A program made the translations under genes and the position numbers. The notes under the pieces are model-generated. The model saw nothing but the letters and a program-made list of their open reading frames with translations. It did not search any database and was not told where the DNA came from. A stretch of DNA of 64,000 bases, from assembly GCF_030811835.1 (NCBI RefSeq), contig NZ_JAUSRO010000002.1, forward strand, positions 248,001 through 312,000, written 5' to 3'. This stretch comes from Variovorax ginsengisoli (lineage in GTDB: Bacteria > Pseudomonadota > Gammaproteobacteria > Burkholderiales > Burkholderiaceae_C). Positions 1 through 8,365 of the stretch are shown here, in pieces (within the stretch, counting starts at the first letter, position 1; each line of letters begins with the position of its first letter).

Positions 1-15
1 GGCGATGCTGCTGAA

Positions 16-58
16 TGCTGAGCTGCTGCTGCGTGCTGAGCTGCTGCCGCGTGCCGAG
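16..58. repeat. 18-bp imperfect tandem repeat at left edge
   Basis: Two adjacent 18-bp units (16-33 and 34-51) differ at one base, and a third, decayed unit begins at 52. The region left of 160 can be read as coding either way. On the plus strand an open frame ends at the stop at 128-130 and would carry a six-residue AELLxR-like repeat, so it could be the tail of a gene convergent with the TTC38 gene. On the minus strand a frame starting at 90 would be Ser/Ala/Arg-rich. I cannot decide between them from 130 bases. Confidence 0.5.
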
Positions 59-159
59 ATGCCGGAAAGAGGCCTGCCCATGATCGTCATGTTCCTTTGC
101 AACGGGGGTGATGCTGGCACGCAGCGGTGACCTGCGCGTGACGGCTTAGCGTACCCGGT

Positions 160-1533
160 TCAGGCCCGTGGCAAGACGGCGTTGCCGAGCGACACCGGCA
201 GGCCGAGCTTCTCATACACCGCAGCCGTCTGGCGCCGCAGGCGCAGCGACTCGGGCTGGCCGTTGCACTGCTGCTGAAGGATGCCTTGTGCGCCGGCCAG
301 CGTGGCCTCGGTGCCGCTGCGGACGAGCGCATCGAGGTAGACCTGTTCGAAAAGATCGCGCTGCGCATGGCTGCCGCCGATGGCGACCAGGTGGGGCAAG
401 GCGGTGCCCAGGCCCGCGATCGCCCCCGCGAAATCGCCGCGTGCATGGGCGTGCAGACCCTGTGCGGCCGGCACGCACACCTGCTGCCAGGCTGCGCGCG
501 TGGCAGCCGGTGCGTGGGGTGCGTACTGCGCGATGTGATGGAGCAGCGTATCGGCCTCGGGCCGGCCGGCGCGGGCCAGGCCGTAGAGATACTGCAGGTC
601 GAGGAAAGGCAGCACATGGTCGTCGAGCCGTCGGCCGAGGTAGCTGGCGACGTCGTTCCAGCGGTTGCCCACGTCGATGCCTGCCAATTCGAAGCGCGCC
701 AGCAGCGACACCGCGTTGATCTGGTCCTGCGTGTAGTCCTTGACCACGCCCCACACCTGGCGGTCGTAGATGGCAAGCGCCTCTTCGGCGCGGTCGAGGT
801 CAATGAGAAACAGCGCGACGTGCCACCAGTTGTGCGTGACCATGAACGAGTTGAGTCCCGTCCAGGTGTCACTCACGTCCTGCATGAAGGCCAGCCCCTC
901 GGCCAGCCGGCCTTCGGTGAGCATCACGTGGCCGAGCGCGTGATGCGCCCAGGGCTCCTTGCGGCACAGTGCCATGGCCTGGCGCGCACTGGCCTCGGCT
1001 TCGCGCATCAGGTGGCATTGCTCGTAGCCGAACGCCGCCATGCCGTGCACGTAGGGCACGTCGGCCGCGGCCGGCAGCGCGGTCAGCGCCAGGCGCAGCA
1101 TGCCCGGGCAATCGCCGGTGTTGAAGCAGTGGTATTGGCCCAGCTTGAGGGCGGCGAGGTCGCGTGGATGTGCCGCGGCCTGCTCATGGTGCAGCGCGAT
1201 GGCGCGCAGGATGTCGCCCTCGGCCCAGGCCGCGACGGCGGCGATGAAGCGTTGCTCGCGCGACGTGGTGCGCGAAGCGCCGGCCAGTGCGCGTGCCAGA
1301 TAGGGCTGGGCGTTGATGCGCCCCTCGCGCGACTCGGCGAACAGGTGCAGCGCGGCACCGTAGGCCTGCACGATGGGGCTCATGTCGCGGTCGATCAATT
1401 CCATGAGCGCACCGGCCCGGGCTTCGCAGGCAATGAAGCCCATCACGAAGTCGTCGACCCGCGGCAGGCTGGCCGGATCGTCGAGTGTCAGGGGGTTGCC
1501 GAGGGCGTCGGCGAGCAAGGGCACGGCGGTCAT
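160..1533 (-). CDS. TTC38-like tetratricopeptide repeat protein
   Basis: This 457-residue protein resembles the TTC38 family (tetratricopeptide repeat protein 38) in length and in its helical TPR-like layout throughout. Family features include the HNWWH segment and the LFLIDLDRAEEALAIYD helix. No signal peptide or membrane segment is visible, so it is probably cytosolic. The biochemical role of bacterial TTC38 proteins is not established. I chose the ATG at 1533 because the protein then begins MTAVPLLAD and the longer upstream reading is Arg/Ala-rich and non-native. It lies 43 nt downstream of a tautomerase gene on the same strand, and both face away from a LysR regulator that may control them. 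Confidence 0.8.
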   Translation of the reverse strand: MTAVPLLADALGNPLTLDDPASLPRVDDFVMGFIACEARAGALMELIDRDMSPIVQAYGAALHLFAESREGRINAQPYLARALAGASRTTSREQRFIAAVAAWAEGDILRAIALHHEQAAAHPRDLAALKLGQYHCFNTGDCPGMLRLALTALPAAADVPYVHGMAAFGYEQCHLMREAEASARQAMALCRKEPWAHHALGHVMLTEGRLAEGLAFMQDVSDTWTGLNSFMVTHNWWHVALFLIDLDRAEEALAIYDRQVWGVVKDYTQDQINAVSLLARFELAGIDVGNRWNDVASYLGRRLDDHVLPFLDLQYLYGLARAGRPEADTLLHHIAQYAPHAPAATRAAWQQVCVPAAQGLHAHARGDFAGAIAGLGTALPHLVAIGGSHAQRDLFEQVYLDALVRSGTEATLAGAQGILQQQCNGQPESLRLRRQTAAVYEKLGLPVSLGNAVLPRA

Positions 1534-1576
1534 GGGGCCGATGGTGCCACGGTCCGCGCCATTGCGCGATGCCCCG

Positions 1577-1975
1577 TCAGACGCCGGCTTGCTGGTGGCG
1601 GTGCTCCTGGGTCTTGCCGCCGTAGCCGTAGGCGGCTGCGCGTGCATCGACCACATGCACGTACGACACCTCGTGCAGCGGCCCGTGCATTTGCGCCATG
1701 GCCGCATGCACTTCGCGCAGAAACCGCGCCTTCTCGGCCTTGGTGTTGGTTTCGTCGGTCACGCTGATCTCCAGGTTGAAGGCATGCAGGCCGAGCGTGG
1801 CCAGTGATTGGCCACCGACGAACCACGCGTCGTCCGGGATGTACTGCACGGTGACGGCGATCACCTGCGGTTGCTTGCCCAGCGTCGCCTGGGTCAGTGC
1901 CGCCAAGGTGTCGACTGCACGGCGGGTCAGCAGGGGATCGGCGGGTCCGGAGAGAAGGAGGGCGATGTGAGGCAT
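1577..1975 (-). CDS. tautomerase-superfamily protein (4-oxalocrotonate tautomerase-like)
   Basis: A 132-residue protein starts Met-Pro, giving the N-terminal proline that is the catalytic base of the tautomerase superfamily after Met removal. A beta-alpha-beta pattern and a PDDAWFVGG segment like that of larger 4-oxalocrotonate tautomerase relatives follow. Family members interconvert keto and enol forms of small acids or dehalogenate them; the substrate here is unknown. The gene is first in a probable two-gene transcript with the TTC38-like gene. It is divergent from the LysR gene across a 122-bp region holding a LysR-type palindrome, so it is likely a target of that regulator. The His/Gln-rich C-terminus is unremarkable. 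Confidence 0.75.
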   Translation of the reverse strand: MPHIALLLSGPADPLLTRRAVDTLAALTQATLGKQPQVIAVTVQYIPDDAWFVGGQSLATLGLHAFNLEISVTDETNTKAEKARFLREVHAAMAQMHGPLHEVSYVHVVDARAAAYGYGGKTQEHRHQQAGV

Positions 1976-2057
1976 GGCGATCTTGCAGAGAGGATTGAAG
2001 AGGCCTCGATTCTGGAAGTATCAAAAGCATCGGAAAAGCGGGAAGATATGATGAGTA

Positions 2058-2076
2058 CCATCGGAATAACGGATGG
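2058..2076. promoter_or_regulatory. candidate LysR-regulator binding site
   Basis: The intergenic region between the tautomerase and lysR genes contains CCATCGGAATAACGGATGG, with 5-bp perfect arms. Its core is ATC-N9-GAT, a classic form of the LysR T-N11-A box. It sits 21 nt upstream of the lysR start, the usual place for an autoregulatory site that also controls the divergent target. The site is seen directly; its function is inferred. Confidence 0.5.
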
Positions 2077-2097
2077 ATAAAAAATGGATGAGCGGTC

Positions 2098-2979
2098 ATG
2101 CAGGTCTTCGACGTAGAGCAGTTGCGCACGCTGGTGGCGGTGGCCGAGGCCGGTAGCCTCACGGCCGCCGCACCGCGCGTGTTCCTGTCGCAGTCGTCAG
2201 TGAGCGAGCAGATGCGCAAGCTCGAGGCGCTGGCGGGACAGCCGTTGCTGTTGCGCAGCAAGGCTGGCGTGCAGCCGACGGAAGCCGGCGAGCGCCTGCT
2301 CGCACACGCCCGCCGCATCCTGGCGTTGAGCGACGAGGCGATGCGCGATCTGCGCGGCGAATCGCTGCAAGGGGAGCTTCGGCTGGCTGTGACCGACTAC
2401 TTCCGGCCCGCCGAAGTGACGCGTCTGCTGGCACGGCTGGACGAGCGTTACCCGCAGGTCCGCCTGCATGTCAGCATCCTCAAGAGCGCTGCCATCGAGG
2501 CGGGCTGCGCGCGTGGTGAGTTCGACCTGGGCCTTTCGATGCGCATCGGTGGCGCGGGCGCGGGGAAGGGCACGCCGACACCGCCCGTTGCGGGTGCGTT
2601 GGCACTGTCGCGCGAGCCGCTGGTCTGGATGGCGGCGAACGGCATGCGTCTGGTGAGGGGCGAGTCCGTGCGCTTGCTGGTGCTGCCAGACACCTGCTCG
2701 CTGCATCGTTTCACTGTCGGGTTGCTGCGCGAGCGCAAGGTGCCGTATCGCGTGGCGCACGTGGCCTCTGGCGTGGCTGGACTGCAATCTGCCCTGGCGG
2801 CCGGACTGGGTGTCGCCTGCCTCAACACCTCGGCCCTGGTCGAGGGCGTCAGCCGCCTGGCCCCGCCCCATGGACTGCCCGCCTTGCCGCGCGTGACCTT
2901 TCAATTCCTGCCGCCGCGTGCGGGTGAAACCGATTTCGTGCGCAGGGCGCGCGAGCTGTTGGCTTCTCACCTACGCTGA
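2098..2979 (+). CDS. LysR-family transcriptional regulator
   Basis: This 293-residue protein has the standard LysR architecture. A winged helix-turn-helix covers about residues 3-62 (LAAVAEAGSLTAAAPRVF-like helix, then LSQSSVSEQMRKLEAL). A periplasmic-binding-protein-like effector domain follows from about residue 90 to the end. The ATG at 2098 opens directly at the HTH, as is typical. It is divergent from the tautomerase/TTC38 pair, which are its most likely targets, and a palindromic ATC-N9-GAT site lies in the shared promoter region. The effector is unknown. LysR proteins with this context often respond to small organic or aromatic acids, but that is inference only. Confidence 0.9.
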   Translation: MQVFDVEQLRTLVAVAEAGSLTAAAPRVFLSQSSVSEQMRKLEALAGQPLLLRSKAGVQPTEAGERLLAHARRILALSDEAMRDLRGESLQGELRLAVTDYFRPAEVTRLLARLDERYPQVRLHVSILKSAAIEAGCARGEFDLGLSMRIGGAGAGKGTPTPPVAGALALSREPLVWMAANGMRLVRGESVRLLVLPDTCSLHRFTVGLLRERKVPYRVAHVASGVAGLQSALAAGLGVACLNTSALVEGVSRLAPPHGLPALPRVTFQFLPPRAGETDFVRRARELLASHLR

Positions 2980-3055
2980 TGCTGGGCGCATGCCCGCACA
3001 GAGGGCGGGTGATCCCCGCTGGGAACCCGGCGCCTTTGCGTGCATCCTACGGCGC

Positions 3056-3649
3056 ATGAATCAGCACATTCCCCCCACCGTGGCCTCGCGAGGCGTTCGC
3101 GCTGTCGCGGCGTCCCTGGCGCTTGCCGGTCTGGCCGCCTGCGTGTCGACACCACTGCCCCCGATGCCGCCGCTGCGTCCGCTGGGCAGTACCGATGCGC
3201 CGGCTCCTGCGCCCATGCCCGCGCCGCCGCGCCCGGTCGTCACGGCGCCCGCTGCACCGCCAGTGGTGACCGGCCCGCGCAGCTTCGTGCCGCCGGTGCC
3301 GGGCGCGCGGGTGGGACGCTTCAACAACGACACCAACAAGGGCGTCGATTTCGCCGGCAATCTGGGCGAGCCGATCCACGCCGCGCGCGCCGGGCGTGTG
3401 GTGCTGGTCAGCAGTGCGCTGTCGACGTACGGCACGATGATCGTGGTCAAGCACGACGACGATTTCATCACCGCCTATGCGCAGATCGGCAAGGCGCTGG
3501 TCAAGGAGGGTGACGAGGTGCAGCAGGGTCAGCCCATCGCCGAGATGGGCCGTAACGCGACGAACAACCGCGTCGAGCTGCACTTCGAGATTCGCAAGCA
3601 GGGCACGGCCGTCGATCCGGAGCCCTATCTCGACGGCCGGATGTTCTAG
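3056..3649 (+). CDS. NlpD-like lipoprotein with degenerate M23 (LytM) domain
   Basis: The 197-residue precursor has a lipoprotein signal (lipobox LAAC, Cys29), a Pro/Ala-rich linker (about 32-75) and a LytM/M23 fold to the C-terminus. The zinc-binding residues of active M23 endopeptidases are lost: the first His is Asn in NKGVDFAG, and the HxH region reads AYAQ. Only LHFEIR is conserved. This matches E. coli NlpD, a non-catalytic activator of cell-wall amidases at the outer membrane, but the LysM domain of full NlpD is absent. I therefore infer an amidase-activator paralogue rather than an enzyme. The ATG at 3056 gives a proper signal peptide, whereas a longer frame would overlap lysR. Confidence 0.8.
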   Translation: MNQHIPPTVASRGVRAVAASLALAGLAACVSTPLPPMPPLRPLGSTDAPAPAPMPAPPRPVVTAPAAPPVVTGPRSFVPPVPGARVGRFNNDTNKGVDFAGNLGEPIHAARAGRVVLVSSALSTYGTMIVVKHDDDFITAYAQIGKALVKEGDEVQQGQPIAEMGRNATNNRVELHFEIRKQGTAVDPEPYLDGRMF

Positions 3650-3677
3650 CCGCGCGGTGGGCCGCGATCGGCGGCTG

Positions 3678-5087
3678 CTACCGCGCGCCGGGTGGGTGGG
3701 GCCAGTGGCGCTGCGGCTCGCGGATCTGCTCGAAGGCGCGAGAGACCTGCAGCACGCCGAGGTCGTCGAAACGGCGGCCCGCGATCTGCAGGCCAATCGG
3801 CATGCCGGCACTGGTGTAGCCGCAGTTGATCGACGATGCAGGCTGTTCCGACATGTTGTAGGGCACCGTGAATCCGATGTGCTCGAGCGGCCGCATCGGG
3901 TCGTTGGTCGGACCGGCCCATTCAGCCGGTGCCGGTGAATTGGGCGCGGTCGGCGAAATCACGTAGTCGTAGTCGGCGCAGGCATCGACCGTGACCACGC
4001 GTGTCGCGTGGAACTGGCTGAAGGCCCGGAACACGTGCTCGCCACTGAAGCCGGCAGCGCTTTCGGCCCAGGCCCGGATGTAGGGCAGCACCTTGTCGCG
4101 TTGCGCGGAGGGCAGGGCCTGCAGATCGACCATCGAGCGCATGCGCCAGAGATGGTCCATGCCGTCGAGCAGGGTTTGCGTCATGAAAGGCTGCATCGGC
4201 TCGACGATGGCGCCGGCCTTCTCGAACAGCCGTGCGGCATGTTCGATGGCTTCGCGGATTTCGGGTTCGACCGGCAGCCCGCAGCCGGCTTCGAGCAGCA
4301 GCCCGATGCGCAGGCCGCGCAGGTGGTCCGGGCTCACGTCGCAGGCGTCCCAGTCGATGTCCTGCGCGGGCAGGCTCATGCTGTCGCGCGCGTCGGGCTG
4401 GGCGAGCACTTGCATCATCAGCGCGGCGTCACCGACGGTGCGCGTCATGGGGCCGGCCGCACGCCCCATGTAGGGTGGGTCGATCGGCACGCGCCCCAGG
4501 CTCGGCTTGAGCGTGAAGATGCCGCACCAACCCGCTGGCAGCCGCAGCGAGCCACCGATGTCGGTGCCAATGTGCAGCGGGCCGTAGCCGGCCGCGGCTG
4601 CCGCGCCGGCGCCGGCACTGGAGCCACCGGGCGTCTTGCTCAGGTCCCAAGGATTGCGAGCGAGCGTGTGGAAGCTCGACAGCCCGGACGACAACATGCC
4701 GTAATCAGGCATGGTCGTCTTGCTCACGAGCACCACGCCCGCCTCTTTCAGCCGTGCGGCCGGCGGCGCGTCGGCCGCAGCAGGCTTGAGCGTGACGGCC
4801 GCCGTGCCCGCAGGCAGCGGATCGCCGCGCGTGGCGATGTTTTCCTTGATGGTCGTCGGGATGCCGTCGAGCGGGCCGATGGCTTCGCCGCGCTTCCAGC
4901 GCGCCTCCGACTGGCGCGCCTGTTCGAGCGCGGCCTCGGGCCGCAGCAGCCAGGTGGCCTGCAGGTGCGGCTCCCAGCGCTCGATGTGCGCGAGCACCGC
5001 GCGGGTCACTTCGACGGGCGATAGCTTGCCGTCGCGGTAGTGGGATGCGAGTTCGCGGGCGGGGAGATCGTGCAGTTCAGAGGACAT
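3678..5087 (-). CDS. amidase-signature family amidase
   Basis: A 469-residue enzyme of the amidase signature family, which hydrolyses amides to acid plus ammonia or amine. The Ser-cisSer-Lys triad is intact: Lys81 (TTIKEN), Ser156 in the GGSSAG motif and nucleophile Ser180 in DIGGSLR. Their spacings (75 and 24) equal those of characterised family members such as FAAH. No signal peptide is visible, so it is cytosolic. It begins 9 nt after the stop of a peptide-type binding-protein gene and is the last gene of a transporter operon on the same strand. This suggests it cleaves an amide imported by that ABC system. The actual substrate cannot be read from sequence. Confidence 0.88.
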   Translation of the reverse strand: MSSELHDLPARELASHYRDGKLSPVEVTRAVLAHIERWEPHLQATWLLRPEAALEQARQSEARWKRGEAIGPLDGIPTTIKENIATRGDPLPAGTAAVTLKPAAADAPPAARLKEAGVVLVSKTTMPDYGMLSSGLSSFHTLARNPWDLSKTPGGSSAGAGAAAAAGYGPLHIGTDIGGSLRLPAGWCGIFTLKPSLGRVPIDPPYMGRAAGPMTRTVGDAALMMQVLAQPDARDSMSLPAQDIDWDACDVSPDHLRGLRIGLLLEAGCGLPVEPEIREAIEHAARLFEKAGAIVEPMQPFMTQTLLDGMDHLWRMRSMVDLQALPSAQRDKVLPYIRAWAESAAGFSGEHVFRAFSQFHATRVVTVDACADYDYVISPTAPNSPAPAEWAGPTNDPMRPLEHIGFTVPYNMSEQPASSINCGYTSAGMPIGLQIAGRRFDDLGVLQVSRAFEQIREPQRHWPHPPGAR

Positions 5088-5096
5088 CGCCTGCGG

Positions 5097-6584
5097 TCAC
5101 CACGACAGTGCGGACAGGTCGTTCGCAAAGATCGGCAATTCCTTCCACAGCCCCTTGACGCCCTTCTTGGCGATGGTGGGCCACTGTGGCTGGAACAGGA
5201 AGCCGTTGGCCGCGTCGACGGCCAGCATCTTCTGCGCGTCGCCCAGCAGCTTGTTGCGCTCGGTGGCATTGGCGGTGGTCTTGATCTTGTCGAACAGCGC
5301 GTTGAACGCCTTCGACTGGTAGCCCCAGTAGTAGTCGGCCTTGGCGTAGTTGCCCAGGTCGAAGGGTTCGACGTGCGAAATGATCGACAGGTCGTAGTTC
5401 TTGTTGCCGTAGGTGCCGCTGAGCCACTGGGCCCATTCGACGTTCTGCACCTTCACCACGATACCGATCTTGGCCAGCTGGGCCACGACCATCTCGCCGC
5501 CCTGGCGTGCGTAGGGCGGTGGCGGCAGTGTCATCGTGAGTTCGAGGGGCGTCTTGACGCCTGCTTCGGCCAGCAGCTTCTTGGCCTTCTCGACGTCGAA
5601 GGGGTTGACGCCGGTGGTGTCGACGTAGCCGGCCGCGCCAGGCACGTAGTGGCTCCCGATCGGCACACCGAGGCCATCCACAGCGCCTTCGATGATGGCC
5701 TTGCGGTCGATCGCAGCCAGGATCGCGCGGCGCACGCGCACGTCGTCCAGCGGCTTCTTCGCGTTGTTGATGGCCAGGATCGTCTTGGCGCGCGAGCCGG
5801 CCAGGATCACCTGGAACTGCGGGTTGTTCTTGAACTGCGCGACCACACGCGTGGCGATGCGGGGGAACGCGTCGACGTCGCCGGCCAGCAGCGAGGCGGC
5901 CTGGGCTGCCGGGTCGGAGATGAAGCGGAAGGTGATCTTGTTGATCTTGGCCTGGGCCGGCGCGCGGTAGCCGTCCCACTTGCTCAGCACAAGCGAGGCG
6001 CCCTTGTTGTAGCTGTCGAGCTTGTACGGACCGGTGCCCACGGGCTTGGCCGCATTGGTGTCGGCGCTCTTGGGCTCGACGATGATGGCAGTGGCCTGAC
6101 CGAGCACGAACGGGAAGTCGGGGTCGATTTCCTTGGCGAGCAGCACGACGGTGAATTCGTCGATCACCTGCACGCCGACGTTGGCGAAGGTGCGCTTGTC
6201 CTTGTTGGTGCTCTTCTCGCCACCTGCGCGCTCAAAGCTGAACTTGACGGCCTGTGCGTTGAAGGGCTCGCCGTTCTGGAACTTGACGCCGCGGCGCAGG
6301 CGGAAGGTGTAGGTCTTGAGGTCGGGGGAAATGTCCCAGCTCTCGGCCAGCAGTGGCGTGACCGAACCGTCGGCGTTGATCTTGGTGAGCGTCTCGAAGA
6401 TGTTGTAGAGCACGACCTCGGCGATGGAAGACGCTGCGCTGGTCGTCGGGTCCAGGCCGGTGGGTTCCAGCGTCATGCCCAGCACCATGGCGTCCTTGCG
6501 GTTCTGGGCGAAGACGGTCTGAGGCAGCGCCAGGGGAACGGTGGCCAGGGCGGCAGAGGCGAGCACGGTGCGACGATTCAACAT
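5097..6584 (-). CDS. ABC transporter periplasmic binding protein, peptide type (SBP family 5), copy 1
   Basis: A 495-residue extracytoplasmic solute-binding protein of the DppA/OppA class. An N-terminal signal peptide (MLNRRTVLASAALATVPLAL..., cleaved near VFAQ) carries a twin arginine. The family hallmarks LEPTGLDPT, YNIFETLTKINADG, NGEPFNAQAVKFSFER and PVGTGPYKL follow. I chose the ATG at 6584 because GGAGTGA lies just upstream and the signal peptide starts there. It is closely related to the adjacent binding protein at 6753-8267, so the two arose by tandem duplication. It serves the permeases and ATPases of the same operon. An amidase gene follows 9 nt downstream. Confidence 0.9.
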   Translation of the reverse strand: MLNRRTVLASAALATVPLALPQTVFAQNRKDAMVLGMTLEPTGLDPTTSAASSIAEVVLYNIFETLTKINADGSVTPLLAESWDISPDLKTYTFRLRRGVKFQNGEPFNAQAVKFSFERAGGEKSTNKDKRTFANVGVQVIDEFTVVLLAKEIDPDFPFVLGQATAIIVEPKSADTNAAKPVGTGPYKLDSYNKGASLVLSKWDGYRAPAQAKINKITFRFISDPAAQAASLLAGDVDAFPRIATRVVAQFKNNPQFQVILAGSRAKTILAINNAKKPLDDVRVRRAILAAIDRKAIIEGAVDGLGVPIGSHYVPGAAGYVDTTGVNPFDVEKAKKLLAEAGVKTPLELTMTLPPPPYARQGGEMVVAQLAKIGIVVKVQNVEWAQWLSGTYGNKNYDLSIISHVEPFDLGNYAKADYYWGYQSKAFNALFDKIKTTANATERNKLLGDAQKMLAVDAANGFLFQPQWPTIAKKGVKGLWKELPIFANDLSALSW

Positions 6585-6676
6585 ACGAGGTTCACTCCGA
6601 AAAACTGCAGGGACCGGCGCGCTCGGCCCCGCAGGGCGCGCGCCATTCGACAGACACAGCACGAAAGATGCCATGT

Positions 6677-6698
6677 GCCTGCGCATTCTCGCGCAGGC
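6677..6698 (-). other. intercistronic stem-loop between the two binding-protein genes
   Basis: A perfect 8-bp stem (GCCTGCGC/GCGCAGGC) with a 6-nt loop lies in the 168-nt gap between the tandem binding-protein genes. No U-tract follows on the minus strand, so it is not a typical intrinsic terminator. In transporter operons such structures often protect the 3' end of the binding-protein message. That role is inferred here. Confidence 0.5.
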
Positions 6699-6752
6699 CA
6701 GCGCGTCCCGGGCGGGTGCGGGGCAGGTATTTGCCCCAGCACTGCTTGGGCG

Positions 6753-8267
6753 TCAACCCCAGCGGATGGCCGCGATGTCGTTGGCGAAGATCGGCGCGTC
6801 CTTCCACAATCCGCGCAGGCCGCGCGCGGCCACCGTGATGAGCTGCGGCTGATAGAGGAACACGTTGGCAGCGTCCTCGGCCAGCACGCGCTGTGCCTCG
6901 CCGAGGTACTTGTTGCGCTCGGCCGCCGTGGGCGCGTTGCGCGCCTGGCTGAACGCCTTGTCGAAGCGCGGCGACTGGTAGCCCCAGTAGTAATCGGGCT
7001 TGGTGTAGTTCACCAGGTCGAAGGGTTCGACGTGCAGGATCACCGACAGGTCGTAATTCTTGTTGCCGTAGGTGCCGCTGATCCACTGCGCCCACTCGAC
7101 GTTCTGGATCTTGGCCACGATGCCGATCTTCGCGAGCTGCGCCGCGATGAATTCCCCGCCCTGGCGTGCGTAGGGCGGTGGCGGCAGCACGAGGCTCAGT
7201 TCCAGCGGCGTCTTCACGCCGGCCTCGGCCAGCAGCCGCTTGGCCTTCTCGACGTCGTAGGGGTTGATGCCCGTGGTGTCAATGTAGCCCGGAGCACCCG
7301 GCACATAGTGGCTGCCGATCGGCACGCCGCGGCCGTCCGACGCCGCATCGATCACCGCCTTGCGGTCGATTGCCGCCGAGATGGCGCGGCGCACGCGCAC
7401 GTCGTCCAGCGGCTTGCGCTTGTTGTTGATGGCCAGGATGACCTTGCCGCGCGAGGCGTTGAACAGCACCTGGAAGCGCTTGTCGTTCTGGAACTGCGGC
7501 AGGCTGCGCGAGACCGAGGCGTGCGGGAACAGGTCGACGTCGTTCGACAGCAGCGCGGCCACCTGCGCCGCCGGCTCGGAGATGAAGCGAAAGGTGACCT
7601 TGCGGATCTGCGCGGCCTCGGGCTCGCGAAAACCGTCCCACTTCACCAGGCCGATGGTCGACCCCTTGGCCCAGCTGTCGAAGCGGTAAGGCCCGGTGCC
7701 CACTGGCTTGGTCGCATTGGTCTCCACCGTCTTGGGCTCGACGATGATGGCCGAGGCCTGGCCCAGCAGGAAGAGAAGGTCGGGCTCGATCTCCTGCGTG
7801 ATCAGCACCACGGTGTGGCTGTCGATCACCTGCGTGCGCAGGTTCGTGAAGGTGCGCTTGTCCTTGTTGGTGCTGTCGGTCGAGGCGGCGCGGTCGAAGC
7901 TGTACTTGACGGCCTGGGCATCGAAGGGCTCGCCGTTATGGAACTTCACACCGCGGCGCAGCTGGAAGGTGACGGTGCGCAGATCGGGCGAGATTTCCCA
8001 GCGTTCGGCCAGGAGCGGCGTCACGCTGCCGTCGCCGTTGATCTTGGTGAGCGTCTCGAACACGTTGTAGAGCACCACTTCGGCGATCTCGGCGCCGGCC
8101 TTGGCCGTCGGGTCCAGGCCGGAGGGTTCGAGCGTGAGCGCGAGAACCAGCGTGTCCTTGCGACGGCTCTGGGCCAGTGCGTTCAGCGGCAGTGCGAGTG
8201 GTGTGAGCAGCGGGAGTTGCGCCAGGGAGGCTGCGCCGGTGGCCAGCAGGGTGCGTCGATGGATCAA
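6753..8267 (-). CDS. ABC transporter periplasmic binding protein, peptide type (SBP family 5), copy 2
   Basis: A 504-residue DppA/OppA-class binding protein and close paralogue of the downstream copy. Most framework segments are shared, for example VLYNVFETLTKINGDGSVTP, FRFISEPAAQ and ASVNKDKRTF-like stretches. The signal peptide contains a twin arginine (MIHRRTLLATGAASL) and ends near NALAQ. The start is a TTG at 8267, supported by GAAGGA 8 nt upstream; no ATG or GTG is better placed. It lies between the oppF-like ATPase gene (98 nt upstream) and copy 1. Two binding proteins on one transporter usually widen the substrate range. The ligand is unknown; small peptides or peptide-like amides are likely, given the terminal amidase. 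Confidence 0.9.
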   Translation of the reverse strand: MIHRRTLLATGAASLAQLPLLTPLALPLNALAQSRRKDTLVLALTLEPSGLDPTAKAGAEIAEVVLYNVFETLTKINGDGSVTPLLAERWEISPDLRTVTFQLRRGVKFHNGEPFDAQAVKYSFDRAASTDSTNKDKRTFTNLRTQVIDSHTVVLITQEIEPDLLFLLGQASAIIVEPKTVETNATKPVGTGPYRFDSWAKGSTIGLVKWDGFREPEAAQIRKVTFRFISEPAAQVAALLSNDVDLFPHASVSRSLPQFQNDKRFQVLFNASRGKVILAINNKRKPLDDVRVRRAISAAIDRKAVIDAASDGRGVPIGSHYVPGAPGYIDTTGINPYDVEKAKRLLAEAGVKTPLELSLVLPPPPYARQGGEFIAAQLAKIGIVAKIQNVEWAQWISGTYGNKNYDLSVILHVEPFDLVNYTKPDYYWGYQSPRFDKAFSQARNAPTAAERNKYLGEAQRVLAEDAANVFLYQPQLITVAARGLRGLWKDAPIFANDIAAIRWG

Positions 8268-8365
8268 GCGTCAAGTCCTTCAGAGAACGATGGCCCCATC
8301 TTGAAGGCTGGCGCCTTCGCGCGCAACCAGATGCTCATGACCGAATCATCCGATGCCTGCGCGCC

